This document shows positions 8,437-17,558 of a DNA stretch of 64,000 nucleotides, piece after piece. The stretch comes from Bradyrhizobium cytisi (GTDB lineage: Bacteria; Pseudomonadota; Alphaproteobacteria; Rhizobiales; Xanthobacteraceae). How positions within the stretch are numbered: position 1 is the stretch's first letter; each line of letters begins with the position of its first letter. Under the pieces are notes generated by a model that did no database searches, was not told the origin of the DNA, and saw nothing but the letters and a program-made list of their open reading frames with translations. Made by a program: the position numbers and the translations under genes. The stretch covers positions 22,996 through 86,995 of the forward strand of contig NZ_VSSR01000081.1 in the NCBI RefSeq assembly GCF_008123515.1, in the 5' to 3' direction.

Positions 8437-9486
8437 TCACCTGGCATCGAGGGCCATCTCCGGCAAGACGTCGTTGGGGGTGACGACCCGGCCTTCCGCG
8501 GCCGAGCGATAGATCGCGGTGACGACGCGCGTAGCCTCGAATCCATCCCTGAACGGAGTGGCGGGTGCCCGTCGCTCCCGGACCGCCTGGACGAAGTCGC
8601 GCCATTGCGCGATATGTCCCTCGATTCCGATCGCCTTGGGATCGTTGGCGGCACTTCCTGGTCCCGTCGCGCTCGCAGGCTGCGGGATATCGGGAAAATC
8701 CCAGCGGACGATGCGGTCGTGTGCAAGCTCGCAGCTGCCCCGATCGGTGAACAGGCGCAGCATGGCCGGCCGCCCCGGCGGCAGTGCCGTGCTCGTCACG
8801 ATCACGCCCAAAGTGCCGGATGCGAAGGACAGCAGCGCCGCCGTCGTGTCCTCGATCGCGTGAGAATGTCCGAGCGTCGCAGTCTTGCCTTGAACGCTCG
8901 CCACTGGTCCGAACAGCCAAAGCATCAGGTCCAGATTGTGGACGCCCTGGTTGAAGAGCGAGCCGCCGCCGTGACCGGCTTCGGCGCGCCACGGCTTCTC
9001 CGCATAGTAGGCGTCGGAGCGATACCAATGGATCGCCGCCTCGATCAGGCGCGGTTGTCCGAGGCTGCCTGCGTCGAGCTGCTTCTTGATCGCCAAATGT
9101 TGCGGTTCGAGCCGGCGCTGCGAGACCACGCCGCAGGTCAGCTGCGAGCTCTCGGCCGCACGGACCAGCGATGCGGCCTCGGCGGGATCGACGCAGAGGG
9201 GTTTCTCGACCAGCACATGTCGTCCGGACCTGATGGCGGCAAGTGCTGCGTCATGATGAGCGCCGCTCGGAGTGCAGACAACGACGGCGTCGATGTCTGC
9301 ACCGGCCAGCATGGCGTCGGTGGTTGCAAATGCCGGAACAGGCGCGCCGTCGATGCATGCGGCAATCTGCTCGGGGGTCCCGCCGGCGACAGCGGCCAAA
9401 ACTGTCTCGTCGAGCGCCCTGATCGCCCGCGCGTGTGTTTCACCGATCGCCCCTGGACCGACCAACCCGATGCGAAGTTGGCTCAT
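8437..9486 (-). CDS. Gfo/Idh/MocA-family oxidoreductase (amino-sugar locus, copy 1)
   Basis: A 349-residue enzyme with the N-terminal nucleotide motif IGLVGPGAIGETHARAIR and the catalytic VLVEKPLCVDPAEA block. The substrate domain includes the metal-free GGGSLFNQGVHNLDLMLW stretch with the family histidine near HNLD. It lies 9 bases downstream of the nagA-like gene and 10 bases upstream of another Gfo/Idh gene, so the four genes form one minus-strand unit. Two paralogous dehydrogenases in series suggest consecutive oxidation and reduction of a sugar, as in keto-sugar pathways (inference). Confidence 0.9.
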   Translation of the reverse strand: MSQLRIGLVGPGAIGETHARAIRALDETVLAAVAGGTPEQIAACIDGAPVPAFATTDAMLAGADIDAVVVCTPSGAHHDAALAAIRSGRHVLVEKPLCVDPAEAASLVRAAESSQLTCGVVSQRRLEPQHLAIKKQLDAGSLGQPRLIEAAIHWYRSDAYYAEKPWRAEAGHGGGSLFNQGVHNLDLMLWLFGPVASVQGKTATLGHSHAIEDTTAALLSFASGTLGVIVTSTALPPGRPAMLRLFTDRGSCELAHDRIVRWDFPDIPQPASATGPGSAANDPKAIGIEGHIAQWRDFVQAVRERRAPATPFRDGFEATRVVTAIYRSAAEGRVVTPNDVLPEMALDAR

Positions 9487-9495
9487 CTCAATTCC

Positions 9496-10644
9496 TCAAT
9501 GCTTGGCTGGAAAGGGTTGACCAGCGACATAGACGGTCTCGGGAATGATGGACCCGTCGTCTCCGAGACGAAATCGAAGCAGATCCGCCGGCGCGCCGAC
9601 TGTCAGAGCTGGCAGCTGGAATGGTGTGCGTGGATTGATCGTTGCCAGCCTGAGTGCCTCGGCCAGCGTCAAGCCGGCCACTCGCCTGGCCGTCGCGACC
9701 CCGAACGGAAGGCTGGCTGCTGCGCCCGCCAGAAACGGCGTGCCGGCGACCTCCAGCCGGCCGTTCGCCTTCAGCTCGACGCGTCCGCCCACCGGCACGT
9801 CATAGATCGCCGGCGGACAACCCGCGAGCGCGACGGCGTCTGAAACCAGCATCGATCGTTCGAGGCCCTTTGCGCGCAGCATGGCCTTGAAGGTCTCGGG
9901 CGGAAGGTGGTGGCCATCGGCGATGAAGCTCGCCCAGAGCCTGTCTTCCGCCAACTGCGTCCAGATCGGATTGGGGTGCCGCGGCAGCTGGGCCGCGATG
10001 CCGTTGCCAAGGTGCGTCGACAACATCGCTCCAGCCTCGACCGCGGCGGAGATCTGAGCTGTCGTAGCATCGGTATGGCCGAGCGCGACATGAACTCCGC
10101 GCGAGCGAAGCCCTCGCACATAGTCGGCCGTCTCCGGCCAGTGCGGTGACAAGGTCACCAGGCCGACGAGGTTTCCGCTGGCGGCTTGCCAGGCGTCGAA
10201 CTCAGCGAGATCCGGTGGTCTGACGTGTTCGGCCGGGTGCGCGCCGCGAGGACCGTCCTCCGGTGCGATATGGGGCCCTTCAACATGGACGAAGGGGATC
10301 GCGTGCCTGACCAGCGGATCGCTGTCGCGCGCCTGTGCGATCGCCTTCAACGCATCGATGAGCGCAGCGCGTGATGCCGTGATCAACGTCGGAGCAAAAC
10401 GCGAAACGCCGCTGCCATGGACGGCCAGGGCGAGATCGCGAACCGTCTGCGGATCGGTGCCGCCATTGAGGTCATGGCCGCCGAAGCCGTTCAATTGCAG
10501 ATCGAACAGTCCGAGCGACAACCAATGCCCGTCATCAGGGCCGCCGGGGGCGATGCCTGAAATATGGCCATCCATAAATGTGATCGTGCGAGGTTGCCCG
10601 GTCTCCGGATCGCGACCCCAGACCTGTGTCGTAACCTCGCTCAT
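9496..10644 (-). CDS. nagA: N-acetylglucosamine-6-phosphate deacetylase-like amidohydrolase
   Basis: A 382-residue amidohydrolase-superfamily protein close to NagA in length and motif order: FDLQLNGFGG near the start, HVEGPHIAPEDGPRGAH (metal Glu), GHTDATTAQ, THLGNGIA, ADGHHLPPE and the catalytic Asp in LVSDAVALAG. It should remove acetate from an N-acetyl-amino-sugar phosphate. The THLGNG block differs from the THLFNAM of the best-studied enzymes, so specificity may differ. Its start overlaps the stop of the nagB-like gene (ATGA), showing a coupled deacetylase-deaminase pair. No GlcNAc kinase or PTS is encoded here. Confidence 0.85.
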   Translation of the reverse strand: MSEVTTQVWGRDPETGQPRTITFMDGHISGIAPGGPDDGHWLSLGLFDLQLNGFGGHDLNGGTDPQTVRDLALAVHGSGVSRFAPTLITASRAALIDALKAIAQARDSDPLVRHAIPFVHVEGPHIAPEDGPRGAHPAEHVRPPDLAEFDAWQAASGNLVGLVTLSPHWPETADYVRGLRSRGVHVALGHTDATTAQISAAVEAGAMLSTHLGNGIAAQLPRHPNPIWTQLAEDRLWASFIADGHHLPPETFKAMLRAKGLERSMLVSDAVALAGCPPAIYDVPVGGRVELKANGRLEVAGTPFLAGAAASLPFGVATARRVAGLTLAEALRLATINPRTPFQLPALTVGAPADLLRFRLGDDGSIIPETVYVAGQPFPAKH

Positions 10645-11423
10645 GCGCGTGCCGGTGCTTGCAGTGAAAGCCGTAGTGGTGCGGAATCACGGTCGAGATA
10701 CAGCGTGCATCGCGGATGCGTACGCAATGCGCTCGCCGGACAGGCAGCACCTATCGGGCCGTACAGGGACTGCTCGACGGCGGCGCGCTTGGCCGCGCCG
10801 GGCACTACGCAAAAAAGCTGATGAGCGTCCAGCAATCGAGGGATCGTCAGGGTGATCGCGTGTGTCGGAACGTCGCCCAGAGTCGCAAAGCATTTGTCGT
10901 CAACCTGCTGCTGACGGCAGATCGCGTCGAGCTCGACGATCTTGACCTGCCTGGTGTCGTGCAAATCCGCGACGGGCGGATCGTTGAACGCCAGATGCCC
11001 GTTGACGCCGATGCCGAGGCACACGATGTCGATCGGGGCCTCGGCCAGAAGGGCGGTGTAGCGCGCCGCCTCGCGGTCCGGATCTAATTCTTGTCCGATC
11101 AAATGGGCGGCACCCAGAGGGACGCGCGAGAAAAAATGGCGGGTCAGCCACACTCCGAAGCGCTCGGGTGCGTGCGCCGGAAGCCCGAGGTATTCGTCCA
11201 TGTGGAACGCGATCACGCGTCGCCAATCGACATCGCGCTCTGCTGCCAACGCGTCCAGCATCTCTGCCTGGCTCGGAGCGGCGGCGAACACCATCCTCAC
11301 CCTGTCTTGCCGCGCGAGGCGATCGCGCAGCGCGGCTGCGATGTCCAAAGCCGCAGCCCGGCCCATCGCATCCCGCGTCTCTGATATCGCGATCCCTGGA
11401 GCGACCGAAGCCATCATGCTCAT
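10641..11423 (-). CDS. nagB: Glucosamine-6-phosphate deaminase-like protein
   Basis: A 260-residue protein of the NagB/6-phosphogluconolactonase fold. Visible blocks are FAAAPSQAEMLDAL, AFHMDEYLGL (catalytic Asp/Glu of GlcN6P deaminases), the phosphate-site block CLGIGVNGHLAFNDPP and THAITLTIPRLLDA. It should convert glucosamine-6-phosphate to fructose-6-phosphate and ammonia. It is the first gene of the minus-strand amino-sugar operon and is divergent from the LacI regulator at 11555. A LacI-type operator sits 47 bases upstream of its start. The start could be ATG 11423, 11417 or 11414; the ribosome site is weak for all. Confidence 0.85.
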   Translation of the reverse strand: MSMMASVAPGIAISETRDAMGRAAALDIAAALRDRLARQDRVRMVFAAAPSQAEMLDALAAERDVDWRRVIAFHMDEYLGLPAHAPERFGVWLTRHFFSRVPLGAAHLIGQELDPDREAARYTALLAEAPIDIVCLGIGVNGHLAFNDPPVADLHDTRQVKIVELDAICRQQQVDDKCFATLGDVPTHAITLTIPRLLDAHQLFCVVPGAAKRAAVEQSLYGPIGAACPASALRTHPRCTLYLDRDSAPLRLSLQAPARA

Positions 11424-11469
11424 CCGTGGTTCTTGCCGGGGCCCGTCACTCCGCGCGATCGAGGATGTA

Positions 11470-11485
11470 ATGCAATCGGTTGCAT
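11470..11485. promoter_or_regulatory. LacI-type operator O1
   Basis: ATGCAATCGGTTGCAT, a 16-base near-perfect palindrome (one mismatch at the centre) with the central CG typical of LacI/GalR operators. It lies between the divergent nagB-like and lacI genes. The same core recurs at 12636-12651, and both copies are followed by TG-N-CA-like flanks. Best explained as the binding site of the 11555-12589 regulator. Confidence 0.7.
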
Positions 11486-11554
11486 GTCAAGCTTGCGCCC
11501 CGGCGACGATCAAGGCATGTGTAGTGTCGAGATCCCGCATAGGAGACGCCCCCG

Positions 11555-12589
11555 GTGAAACGCGATTCCGACGGCAGGGAGCAGCGTGCCAAGATCGCGC
11601 CGACCATCAGTCAGGTCGCAAAGATCTCCGGGGTCTCGCGTGCAACCGTATCGCGCGCCTTCACAAGACCCGGAATGCTGAGCGAGGAGACCGTCCGGCG
11701 CGTCAAGGCTGTCGCCGACAAGCTGGGATATGTGCCCAACCAGGTCGCGCGCGCACTTTCGACCGGGCGGCATGGCAATGTCGCGCTCATTGTCTCCGAC
11801 GTTGCGAATCCGTTCTTTCCACCTTTGATCAGAGCGGCCCAGCTTCATGCCGACAGGGCGGGACTGTGCGTCTTTCTGGGCAATTCGGACGAGGATCCCG
11901 CCCGTGAGGAGTTGCTGCTCGGCCGCTTTATCGGCCAGGTGGAAGGACTTGTCCTCGCCTCGTCCCGCCTGGACGAAGCGCAAATCCGGATCTATGCGGC
12001 GCGCCGTCCGCTGGTGCTGATCAATCGCGATATCGAAGGAATTACGCGGGTCTTGATCGACACGGCACCAGGCGTTGCAGCCGCGATCGCACATCTTGCC
12101 GAGCTCGGGCATCGGCACATCGCCTATGTCAGCGGCCCCACGACGTCATGGTCCAACCAGCAGCGGCGCAACGCGGTCCGCAAGGAGGCGGCGAAACGCG
12201 GGCTCAAGGTGATCGCCATTCCGGCCCGCCCGCCCTCCTACGACACCGGCCGGCTTGCCGCCGCCCCGATCGTCGCCAGCGGGGTGACCGCGGCCATCGC
12301 GTTTGACGATCTCGTTGCCCAGGGTCTGCTGGCGGGGCTTGCTGCCCTCGACGTCGACGTGCCCAGATCGTTCAGCGTCGTCGGCTGCGATGATGTCCTC
12401 GGTGAGACCACTTACCCGCAGCTCACGACAGTGTCGGCGCGCTGCGCCGATGCCGGCGACGTCGCGGTCGGCCTCCTGCTCAGCCAGATGAGCGGTGGCG
12501 CGTCGGGCGAAATCCGCCACAAGCTGAACTCTCATCTCGTCGTTCGCGCGAGCACCGGCCCGGCGCCGGCGAAACGAAAAAGCCGCTGA
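11555..12589 (+). CDS. LacI-family transcriptional regulator (amino-sugar locus)
   Basis: A 344-residue repressor. The helix-turn-helix is TISQVAKISGVSRATVSRAF (about residues 17-36), followed by the hinge NQVARALSTGR and an effector domain that opens VALIVSDVANPFF and includes HIAYVSGP and FDDLVAQGLLAGL, all canonical for GalR/LacI members. Start GTG 11555 is preceded by AGGAG about 10 bases upstream. It sits between two matching operator palindromes, one facing the nagBA-Gfo/Idh operon and one facing the binding-protein operon. It probably represses both and itself until the amino sugar arrives (inference). Confidence 0.93.
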   Translation: MKRDSDGREQRAKIAPTISQVAKISGVSRATVSRAFTRPGMLSEETVRRVKAVADKLGYVPNQVARALSTGRHGNVALIVSDVANPFFPPLIRAAQLHADRAGLCVFLGNSDEDPAREELLLGRFIGQVEGLVLASSRLDEAQIRIYAARRPLVLINRDIEGITRVLIDTAPGVAAAIAHLAELGHRHIAYVSGPTTSWSNQQRRNAVRKEAAKRGLKVIAIPARPPSYDTGRLAAAPIVASGVTAAIAFDDLVAQGLLAGLAALDVDVPRSFSVVGCDDVLGETTYPQLTTVSARCADAGDVAVGLLLSQMSGGASGEIRHKLNSHLVVRASTGPAPAKRKSR

Positions 12590-12635
12590 CGATTTGGTCA
12601 ATAGCCTTCGAAAGCGGCAACGGATCGCAATTGAC

Positions 12636-12651
12636 ACGCAACCGGTTGCAT
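12636..12651. promoter_or_regulatory. LacI-type operator O2
   Basis: ACGCAACCGGTTGCAT contains the perfect 12-base palindrome GCAACCGGTTGC (12638-12649). It matches O1 at 11470-11485 in the GCAA-NCGG-TTGCATG core. It overlaps the region 44 bases before the binding-protein start, a position suited to blocking transcription. Confidence 0.7.
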
Positions 12652-12694
12652 GACAGCCTTTGGTCGGGATTTATGTAGTTCTGGGAGCGGGGAC

Positions 12695-14026
12695 ATGGAC
12701 TTCATCGCGACATCGGTTGGCACGTTCGGATATCCAACCTCTCCCGGGAAGAAGCGTCATGCATGGCTGTCGGCTGCTGGATTGCTGGCAGTGGCTGTTG
12801 CCCTGCCAATGCTGGCGTCGCCGGCGTCAGCGGAGAAGCTGACCATCTGGAGCGGCTGGCCCGACCTCGTCCCATTCTATAAGCGCGTCGGCGACCAGCT
12901 GAAGGCGAAGTATCCCGATCTCGACATCAGCGTCGAGGCAATCGCCTTGCGTGAGCATGAGAAGCGGCTGGCGCTGTCGCTTCCATCCGGCGCGGCCGGA
13001 GACGTCATCGAGATGGAGGTCGAGGCGGCGCGATATCTGGAGGCCGGCCTGATTCCGGAGCCGCCGGCCTCGATCGTGGAGTTCGTCAAAGCCAATTACG
13101 ACATGACGCGCGTGAAGACCGCCACTTATGAGGGCAAGATCTACGGCGTCCCGTTGTTCCAGGGGCAGGGCGCGCTGTTCTACAACACCGACACGTTTGC
13201 CAAGGCCGGCCTTAATTCGCCGCCCAAGACGATGGCGGACTATACGGCCTATGCGCAGAAGCTTGTCCAGCGTGACACGTCCGGTGCGCCGACGGTGAGC
13301 GGCTGGAGCCTGCGTCTCAGCGGTGGTGGTTCAGGCATTGCTGAAAAGTACTGGACGATCCTCTATAATTTCGGCGGGACGTTGCTGGAGGAGAAGGGCG
13401 GGAAGTGGCGCGCGGCCTATGCGAACGAGGCCGGCCGCAACGCGCTCAAGCAATATCTCGACAACGTCGTGACCTATCGGACGGTATCGCCTGAGATGAA
13501 GGCGGACGCTGAAGCCTTCGAGCTCGGCCAGACGGCGATGTTCATCCGGGAGTCCTGGGTGATCGGCGACATCGCCAAGAAGGCGCCTAACCTCAAATAC
13601 GCGACGGCGCCGTTGCCGAAGGGAACGTTGATGGTGCCGGTGGACCTCTACGTTCCCAACAAGGGGCCGAAGAGCCAGATCGCCTGGGATTTCGTTCAGA
13701 AGGCCAATGAGCCGGAGAATCTGCTTTGGCTGCTCGAGAACACGGCGTGGGTGCCCAATCGCAAGGGGCTCGACTACTCTGCGGTCCTCGGCAAGATCCC
13801 CCAGCTCGGCGCGTTTGTGAACACGCCCGCCGACCACGTCTTCTTCACCGTTCCGGCGATCAGTCCGGCGAGCGAAATCCTCACCCGGCTCGCGGCCCGG
13901 CTCGAGAAGGCATTCACCGACAAATCGCTGGCAGGAAACGATGCCGGCATCGACGCTTTCCTGAAATCTGCGGCTGAGGAGAGCGACAAGATCCTTGCCC
14001 GGGAAGATCTGCTGGCCAAACCGTGA
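12695..14026 (+). CDS. ABC transporter sugar-binding protein (amino-sugar locus)
   Basis: A 443-residue family-1 solute-binding protein. After an unusually long hydrophilic N-region (about 27 residues) comes a hydrophobic segment (AAGLLAVAVALPMLASPASA) and then the mature start EKLTIWSGWPDL. The block YGVPLFQGQGALFYNTDTF is typical of the family. Start ATG 12695 follows GGGAGCGGGG; the alternative start at 12650 would fall on operator O2. With its two permeases and the nag genes, the likely ligand is an amino sugar or a disaccharide containing one (inference). No ATPase gene accompanies it. Confidence 0.92.
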   Translation: MDFIATSVGTFGYPTSPGKKRHAWLSAAGLLAVAVALPMLASPASAEKLTIWSGWPDLVPFYKRVGDQLKAKYPDLDISVEAIALREHEKRLALSLPSGAAGDVIEMEVEAARYLEAGLIPEPPASIVEFVKANYDMTRVKTATYEGKIYGVPLFQGQGALFYNTDTFAKAGLNSPPKTMADYTAYAQKLVQRDTSGAPTVSGWSLRLSGGGSGIAEKYWTILYNFGGTLLEEKGGKWRAAYANEAGRNALKQYLDNVVTYRTVSPEMKADAEAFELGQTAMFIRESWVIGDIAKKAPNLKYATAPLPKGTLMVPVDLYVPNKGPKSQIAWDFVQKANEPENLLWLLENTAWVPNRKGLDYSAVLGKIPQLGAFVNTPADHVFFTVPAISPASEILTRLAARLEKAFTDKSLAGNDAGIDAFLKSAAEESDKILAREDLLAKP

Positions 14027-14091
14027 GATCGCATCCGATGGTCGCGACCACACAGTTGCAGCGCTAGCCGGCGGCCGCTCCGGGAGACTCC

Positions 14092-14979
14092 ATGCGTTCC
14101 AAGCCGAAATGGCTATTTCCGGTTCTGGCGCTGCTCCCGGTTCTCGGCCTCTATGCTTGCTTGCGAATCTATCCGATCGCCGAGACACTGCGTCTCAGCC
14201 TCTTCAAGTGGAACATCATCTCGCGGCGCAAACCGTTCGTCGGACTCGACAACTTTGTCGAGCTGATGAGTGACCCGCTGTTTCTCGAAGCGATCTTCAA
14301 CACCACTATCGTTGCGTTCGGCGTGCTGGTGATCACCATTCCTGTCGGGTTGGCACTCGCCGCGCTGATCAACGGCCGGCAAGGCCTGCGGCGCAGTGGC
14401 TTCTACGAAACCTCGATCTTCCTGCCTCACGTCGTCTCGCTTGTGCCAGCGGCGATGGCCTGGAAATGGATTTTCGATGCGCGGCTCGGGCCCCTCAACG
14501 CCCTGATCGGATGGTTCGGAATCCCGGCCCAGGCCTGGTTGTTCGACCCTGCCTTATCGCTGGTGTGTCTGATCGTTCTGTGCTCCTGGCAGTCGATCGG
14601 CTACGCCGTCCTGATTTTTCTGGTCGGATTGAAGAACGTTCCGGAGGCGCTGTACGAGGCGGCGCGCTTGGATGGCGCATCCGCTCTCCAGGCATTCCGT
14701 TATGTCGCAATACCTCTGTTGAGACCGGTGATGCTGTACGTGTCGGTGATCACGCTGATCTCGTCGTATAACATTTATGCGCAGGCCTTCGTCCTGGCCT
14801 CGGACGTCCAGGGCGCGCCGGGGCATCTCGTTCGCGTCCTCGTCCTCGACATGCTCGAAAACAGCTTTCGAAATTACCGGGTCGGCTATGCCGCTGCCGA
14901 AGCCGTGGTCCTTCTCGTGATCGTGCTCGTCCTGACCGGCGCGCAGTTCAGGCTGTTTCGGGATCGGAGCCGCGCGTGA
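14092..14979 (+). CDS. Sugar ABC transporter permease, MalF-like (amino-sugar locus)
   Basis: A 295-residue inner-membrane permease with six hydrophobic segments and the EAA loop EAARLDGASALQAFRYVAIP for ATPase docking. It begins 65 bases after the binding-protein stop, and its stop overlaps the next permease start (GTGA). GGGAGA precedes the ATG by 5 bases. It functions with the 14976-15833 product as the channel pair. Confidence 0.92.
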   Translation: MRSKPKWLFPVLALLPVLGLYACLRIYPIAETLRLSLFKWNIISRRKPFVGLDNFVELMSDPLFLEAIFNTTIVAFGVLVITIPVGLALAALINGRQGLRRSGFYETSIFLPHVVSLVPAAMAWKWIFDARLGPLNALIGWFGIPAQAWLFDPALSLVCLIVLCSWQSIGYAVLIFLVGLKNVPEALYEAARLDGASALQAFRYVAIPLLRPVMLYVSVITLISSYNIYAQAFVLASDVQGAPGHLVRVLVLDMLENSFRNYRVGYAAAEAVVLLVIVLVLTGAQFRLFRDRSRA

Positions 14980-15833
14980 GCGATCCAGACCATCCGTCCA
15001 GCGATGTTGACCGGAACGCGCCTGCTGGCCTCGCGATCGACGTCGTTCTTTTCGCTGTCGGCCTGATGATGCTGCTGCCGCTCGTCTTCCTGATCAGCAA
15101 CGCGTTCAAGACGCCGCCGGAGCTGCTGGCCTGGCCGCCAACCATCATTCCGGACCGGCCGACGCTGGAGAACATCCTCGGCGTGCTGCACGAAACGCCA
15201 CTGCTTCATTGGATCGGCAATACGCTCATCTTTGCAGGGATTTCGACGGCCAGCGTCGTCACCACCTCCGCCATTGCCGGCTACGTGCTCGGCAAGTTCG
15301 ATCTGCCTTGGTTCCCTGCCGTCTTCGGCATCATCATCGCGACATCGGTCGTTCCCTTTGAAGTGTACATGATCCCGCTCTACCTGAACGTTCAGGCTGC
15401 AGGCATGCTGAACACGCTGCCGGGACTCCTGGTCGGTTATCTCGTGATGAGCTTCGGCATCTTCCTGGTGCGGCAATATGTGACGACGTCGATTCCCGAC
15501 GAGCTGCTGGAGGCCGCGCGGGTGGATGGGGCAGGCGAGGGATGGATCTTCCTGCGGATTGTGCTCCCGCTGATGCGGGGCCCACTGGGTGCTCTCGCTG
15601 TGCTGGCGTTCTTTCAGGCCTGGACTGCGTTTGCTTGGCCGCTCGTCGTGACGACCAACAAGGATACCTATACGCTCGAAGTTGGGCTGGCGCTGTTTCA
15701 GACCGGCTTCACGGTGGATATCGGTCATCTCAGTGCGGCCGCGGCGCTCGCTCTCGTTCCCAGCGCGCTATTCTTCTCGCTGATGCGCCGAAATTTCGTG
15801 CGTGGCGTGGCTGGAACGGGTCTGAAGGAATGA
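14976..15833 (+). CDS. Sugar ABC transporter permease, MalG-like (amino-sugar locus)
   Basis: A 285-residue permease with six hydrophobic segments and the EAA loop EAARVDGAGEGWIFLRIVLP. The GTG start overlaps the stop of the partner permease by 4 bases (GTGA), indicating translational coupling. The N-terminal 20 residues are polar before the first membrane span. Completes an importer that, like the one at 1.5-4.6 kb, lacks a local nucleotide-binding subunit. Confidence 0.92.
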   Translation: MSDPDHPSSDVDRNAPAGLAIDVVLFAVGLMMLLPLVFLISNAFKTPPELLAWPPTIIPDRPTLENILGVLHETPLLHWIGNTLIFAGISTASVVTTSAIAGYVLGKFDLPWFPAVFGIIIATSVVPFEVYMIPLYLNVQAAGMLNTLPGLLVGYLVMSFGIFLVRQYVTTSIPDELLEAARVDGAGEGWIFLRIVLPLMRGPLGALAVLAFFQAWTAFAWPLVVTTNKDTYTLEVGLALFQTGFTVDIGHLSAAAALALVPSALFFSLMRRNFVRGVAGTGLKE

Positions 15834-15873
15834 TCGCCACGTCCGATTGGGCCGTGATAGGAGCGCACAGGAC

Positions 15874-17442
15874 GTGATTGAACAGGAATACGATACGATC
15901 ATCATCGGCGGAGGTTCTGCTGGAGCGACGCTGGCTGCGCGCCTCAGCGAAGATCCCTCGCATCGTGTGCTGCTGCTCGAGGCGGGGCAGGATCTCCGCA
16001 CCGCGACCACACCGGAACACATTCGCATCCCGAACCCCATGCGCGCCATCGGCGACGACGACTTCCGCTGGCCGAAGCTGTTGGCGCGACGCACCGAGCG
16101 GCAGCAGCCGCTGTTGCTCTGGCGTGGCCGCGCCATGGGCGGCAGCTCGACGATCAATGGCCAGATCGCAATCCGAGCCGTTCCCGACGACATCGACCGC
16201 TGGGCGGCTGCAGGCTGCACTGGCTGGTCGTGGGACCACCTTCTGCCCTATTTTTGCAAGCTCGAAACGGACAGGAATTTCCCCGACGCACCCTATCACG
16301 GCGATCGCGGTCCGATCCCGGTGTATCGCGCTCCGATCCCGGATTGGGGTAACGTCGACCGCGCACTGCGCGCGTCGGCGCTCGGCCTTGGCTATGGCTG
16401 GTGCGAGGATCACAACGCGCCAACCGGCACCGGCGTCTCGCCCTACGCCATCAACAGCGAGGGCGGCTTACGAATCTCCACCAATGACGGCTATCTGGAG
16501 CCGGCGCGTGATCGCGCCAATCTCGACATCGTCGGTTACGCGCTGGTCGACACCATTACCTTCGAAGGCAACCGGCTGCACGCCAACGGCGTCCAGGTTC
16601 GCGTAAACGATCGATCCTACGCGCCCCGCGCGACGCGTGACGTTATCCTCTGCGCCGGCGCCATCCATTCGCCGGCCATCCTGCAGCGCTCCGGCATTGG
16701 GCCCGCCGCCCTGTTGGAGAGGCTCGGCATCCCCATCCGCGCGGACTTGCCGGTGGGCGAGAATTTGCTGGACCATCCGATCGTGAACGCGCTGCTGCAT
16801 TTGCGCGAAGGCAGCCAGGTCAGCACGCTGATGCACCGGCACACCAATTGCTGCCTGCGCTACTCGTCCGGCCTCGCAGGCGCCGGCGACAACGACATGA
16901 TCATGATCGCCGGCAATCTTGCGCGCTCGTCGCAATCGATGGCCGATGTCACGCTGGGACGGATCGCCGTTTCCGTCTATCAGGCTTTCAGCCAAGGTTA
17001 CGTTCGCATCGTCACGACGGACCCCGAGGTCGATCCGGCGGTCGAGGAGCGCATGCTGTCCGACCCTCGCGATCTCCAACGCCTGCGCGACGGCGTCCGA
17101 CGCCTGCGTGATATCTGCCTGCAGCCTGCGGTAACCGATATCGCTGGCCGCGTCGACTATGGCGCCAGCGGACGCTCCATGGACGAGCCGTTCAGCGACG
17201 CCGAGTTGGATGATTGGCTGTTCGCCGAGTGCAGCGACGCGCAGCACGCCAGCGGCACCTGCAGAATGGGCGCACCGGACGATGCACGTTCAGTCGTCGA
17301 TCACGAATGCCGGGTGATCGGATGCACGGGATTGCGCGTGATCGATGCCTCGATCATGCCGGAAGTGCCGCGCGCCAACACTCATTTGACCACGGTCGCC
17401 ATCGCTGAGCGCATGGCAGATCGGTTGAAGGGCGTAATATAA
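15874..17442 (+). CDS. GMC-family FAD oxidoreductase
   Basis: A 522-residue glucose-methanol-choline oxidoreductase. The FAD motif TIIIGGGSAGATLAARLSE is at the N terminus. The second signature GRAMGGSSTINGQIAIR and the CAGAIHSPAILQRSGIGP block follow. The catalytic C terminus is DAQHASGTCRMG...DASIMPEVPRANTHLTT, with His and Asn in the expected positions. It oxidises a primary or ring hydroxyl and has no signal peptide, so it is probably cytoplasmic. It follows the permease by 40 bases and is likely in the same operon. GTG 15874 with AGGAG 10 bases upstream is preferred over TTG 15847. In company with Gfo/Idh and nag genes it may make a keto-amino-sugar (inference). Confidence 0.9.
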   Translation: MIEQEYDTIIIGGGSAGATLAARLSEDPSHRVLLLEAGQDLRTATTPEHIRIPNPMRAIGDDDFRWPKLLARRTERQQPLLLWRGRAMGGSSTINGQIAIRAVPDDIDRWAAAGCTGWSWDHLLPYFCKLETDRNFPDAPYHGDRGPIPVYRAPIPDWGNVDRALRASALGLGYGWCEDHNAPTGTGVSPYAINSEGGLRISTNDGYLEPARDRANLDIVGYALVDTITFEGNRLHANGVQVRVNDRSYAPRATRDVILCAGAIHSPAILQRSGIGPAALLERLGIPIRADLPVGENLLDHPIVNALLHLREGSQVSTLMHRHTNCCLRYSSGLAGAGDNDMIMIAGNLARSSQSMADVTLGRIAVSVYQAFSQGYVRIVTTDPEVDPAVEERMLSDPRDLQRLRDGVRRLRDICLQPAVTDIAGRVDYGASGRSMDEPFSDAELDDWLFAECSDAQHASGTCRMGAPDDARSVVDHECRVIGCTGLRVIDASIMPEVPRANTHLTTVAIAERMADRLKGVI

Positions 17443-17558
17443 GACGCACGTTGCGGCTCAATCAAACTTAATCCGCAGAAACAGTACAGCAATCTGAAAG
17501 CCACACCGCGGCCATAGCTTTCCCGTTTCAGAGCAGTCAGGTGCTCTTGAGGTGTGGA

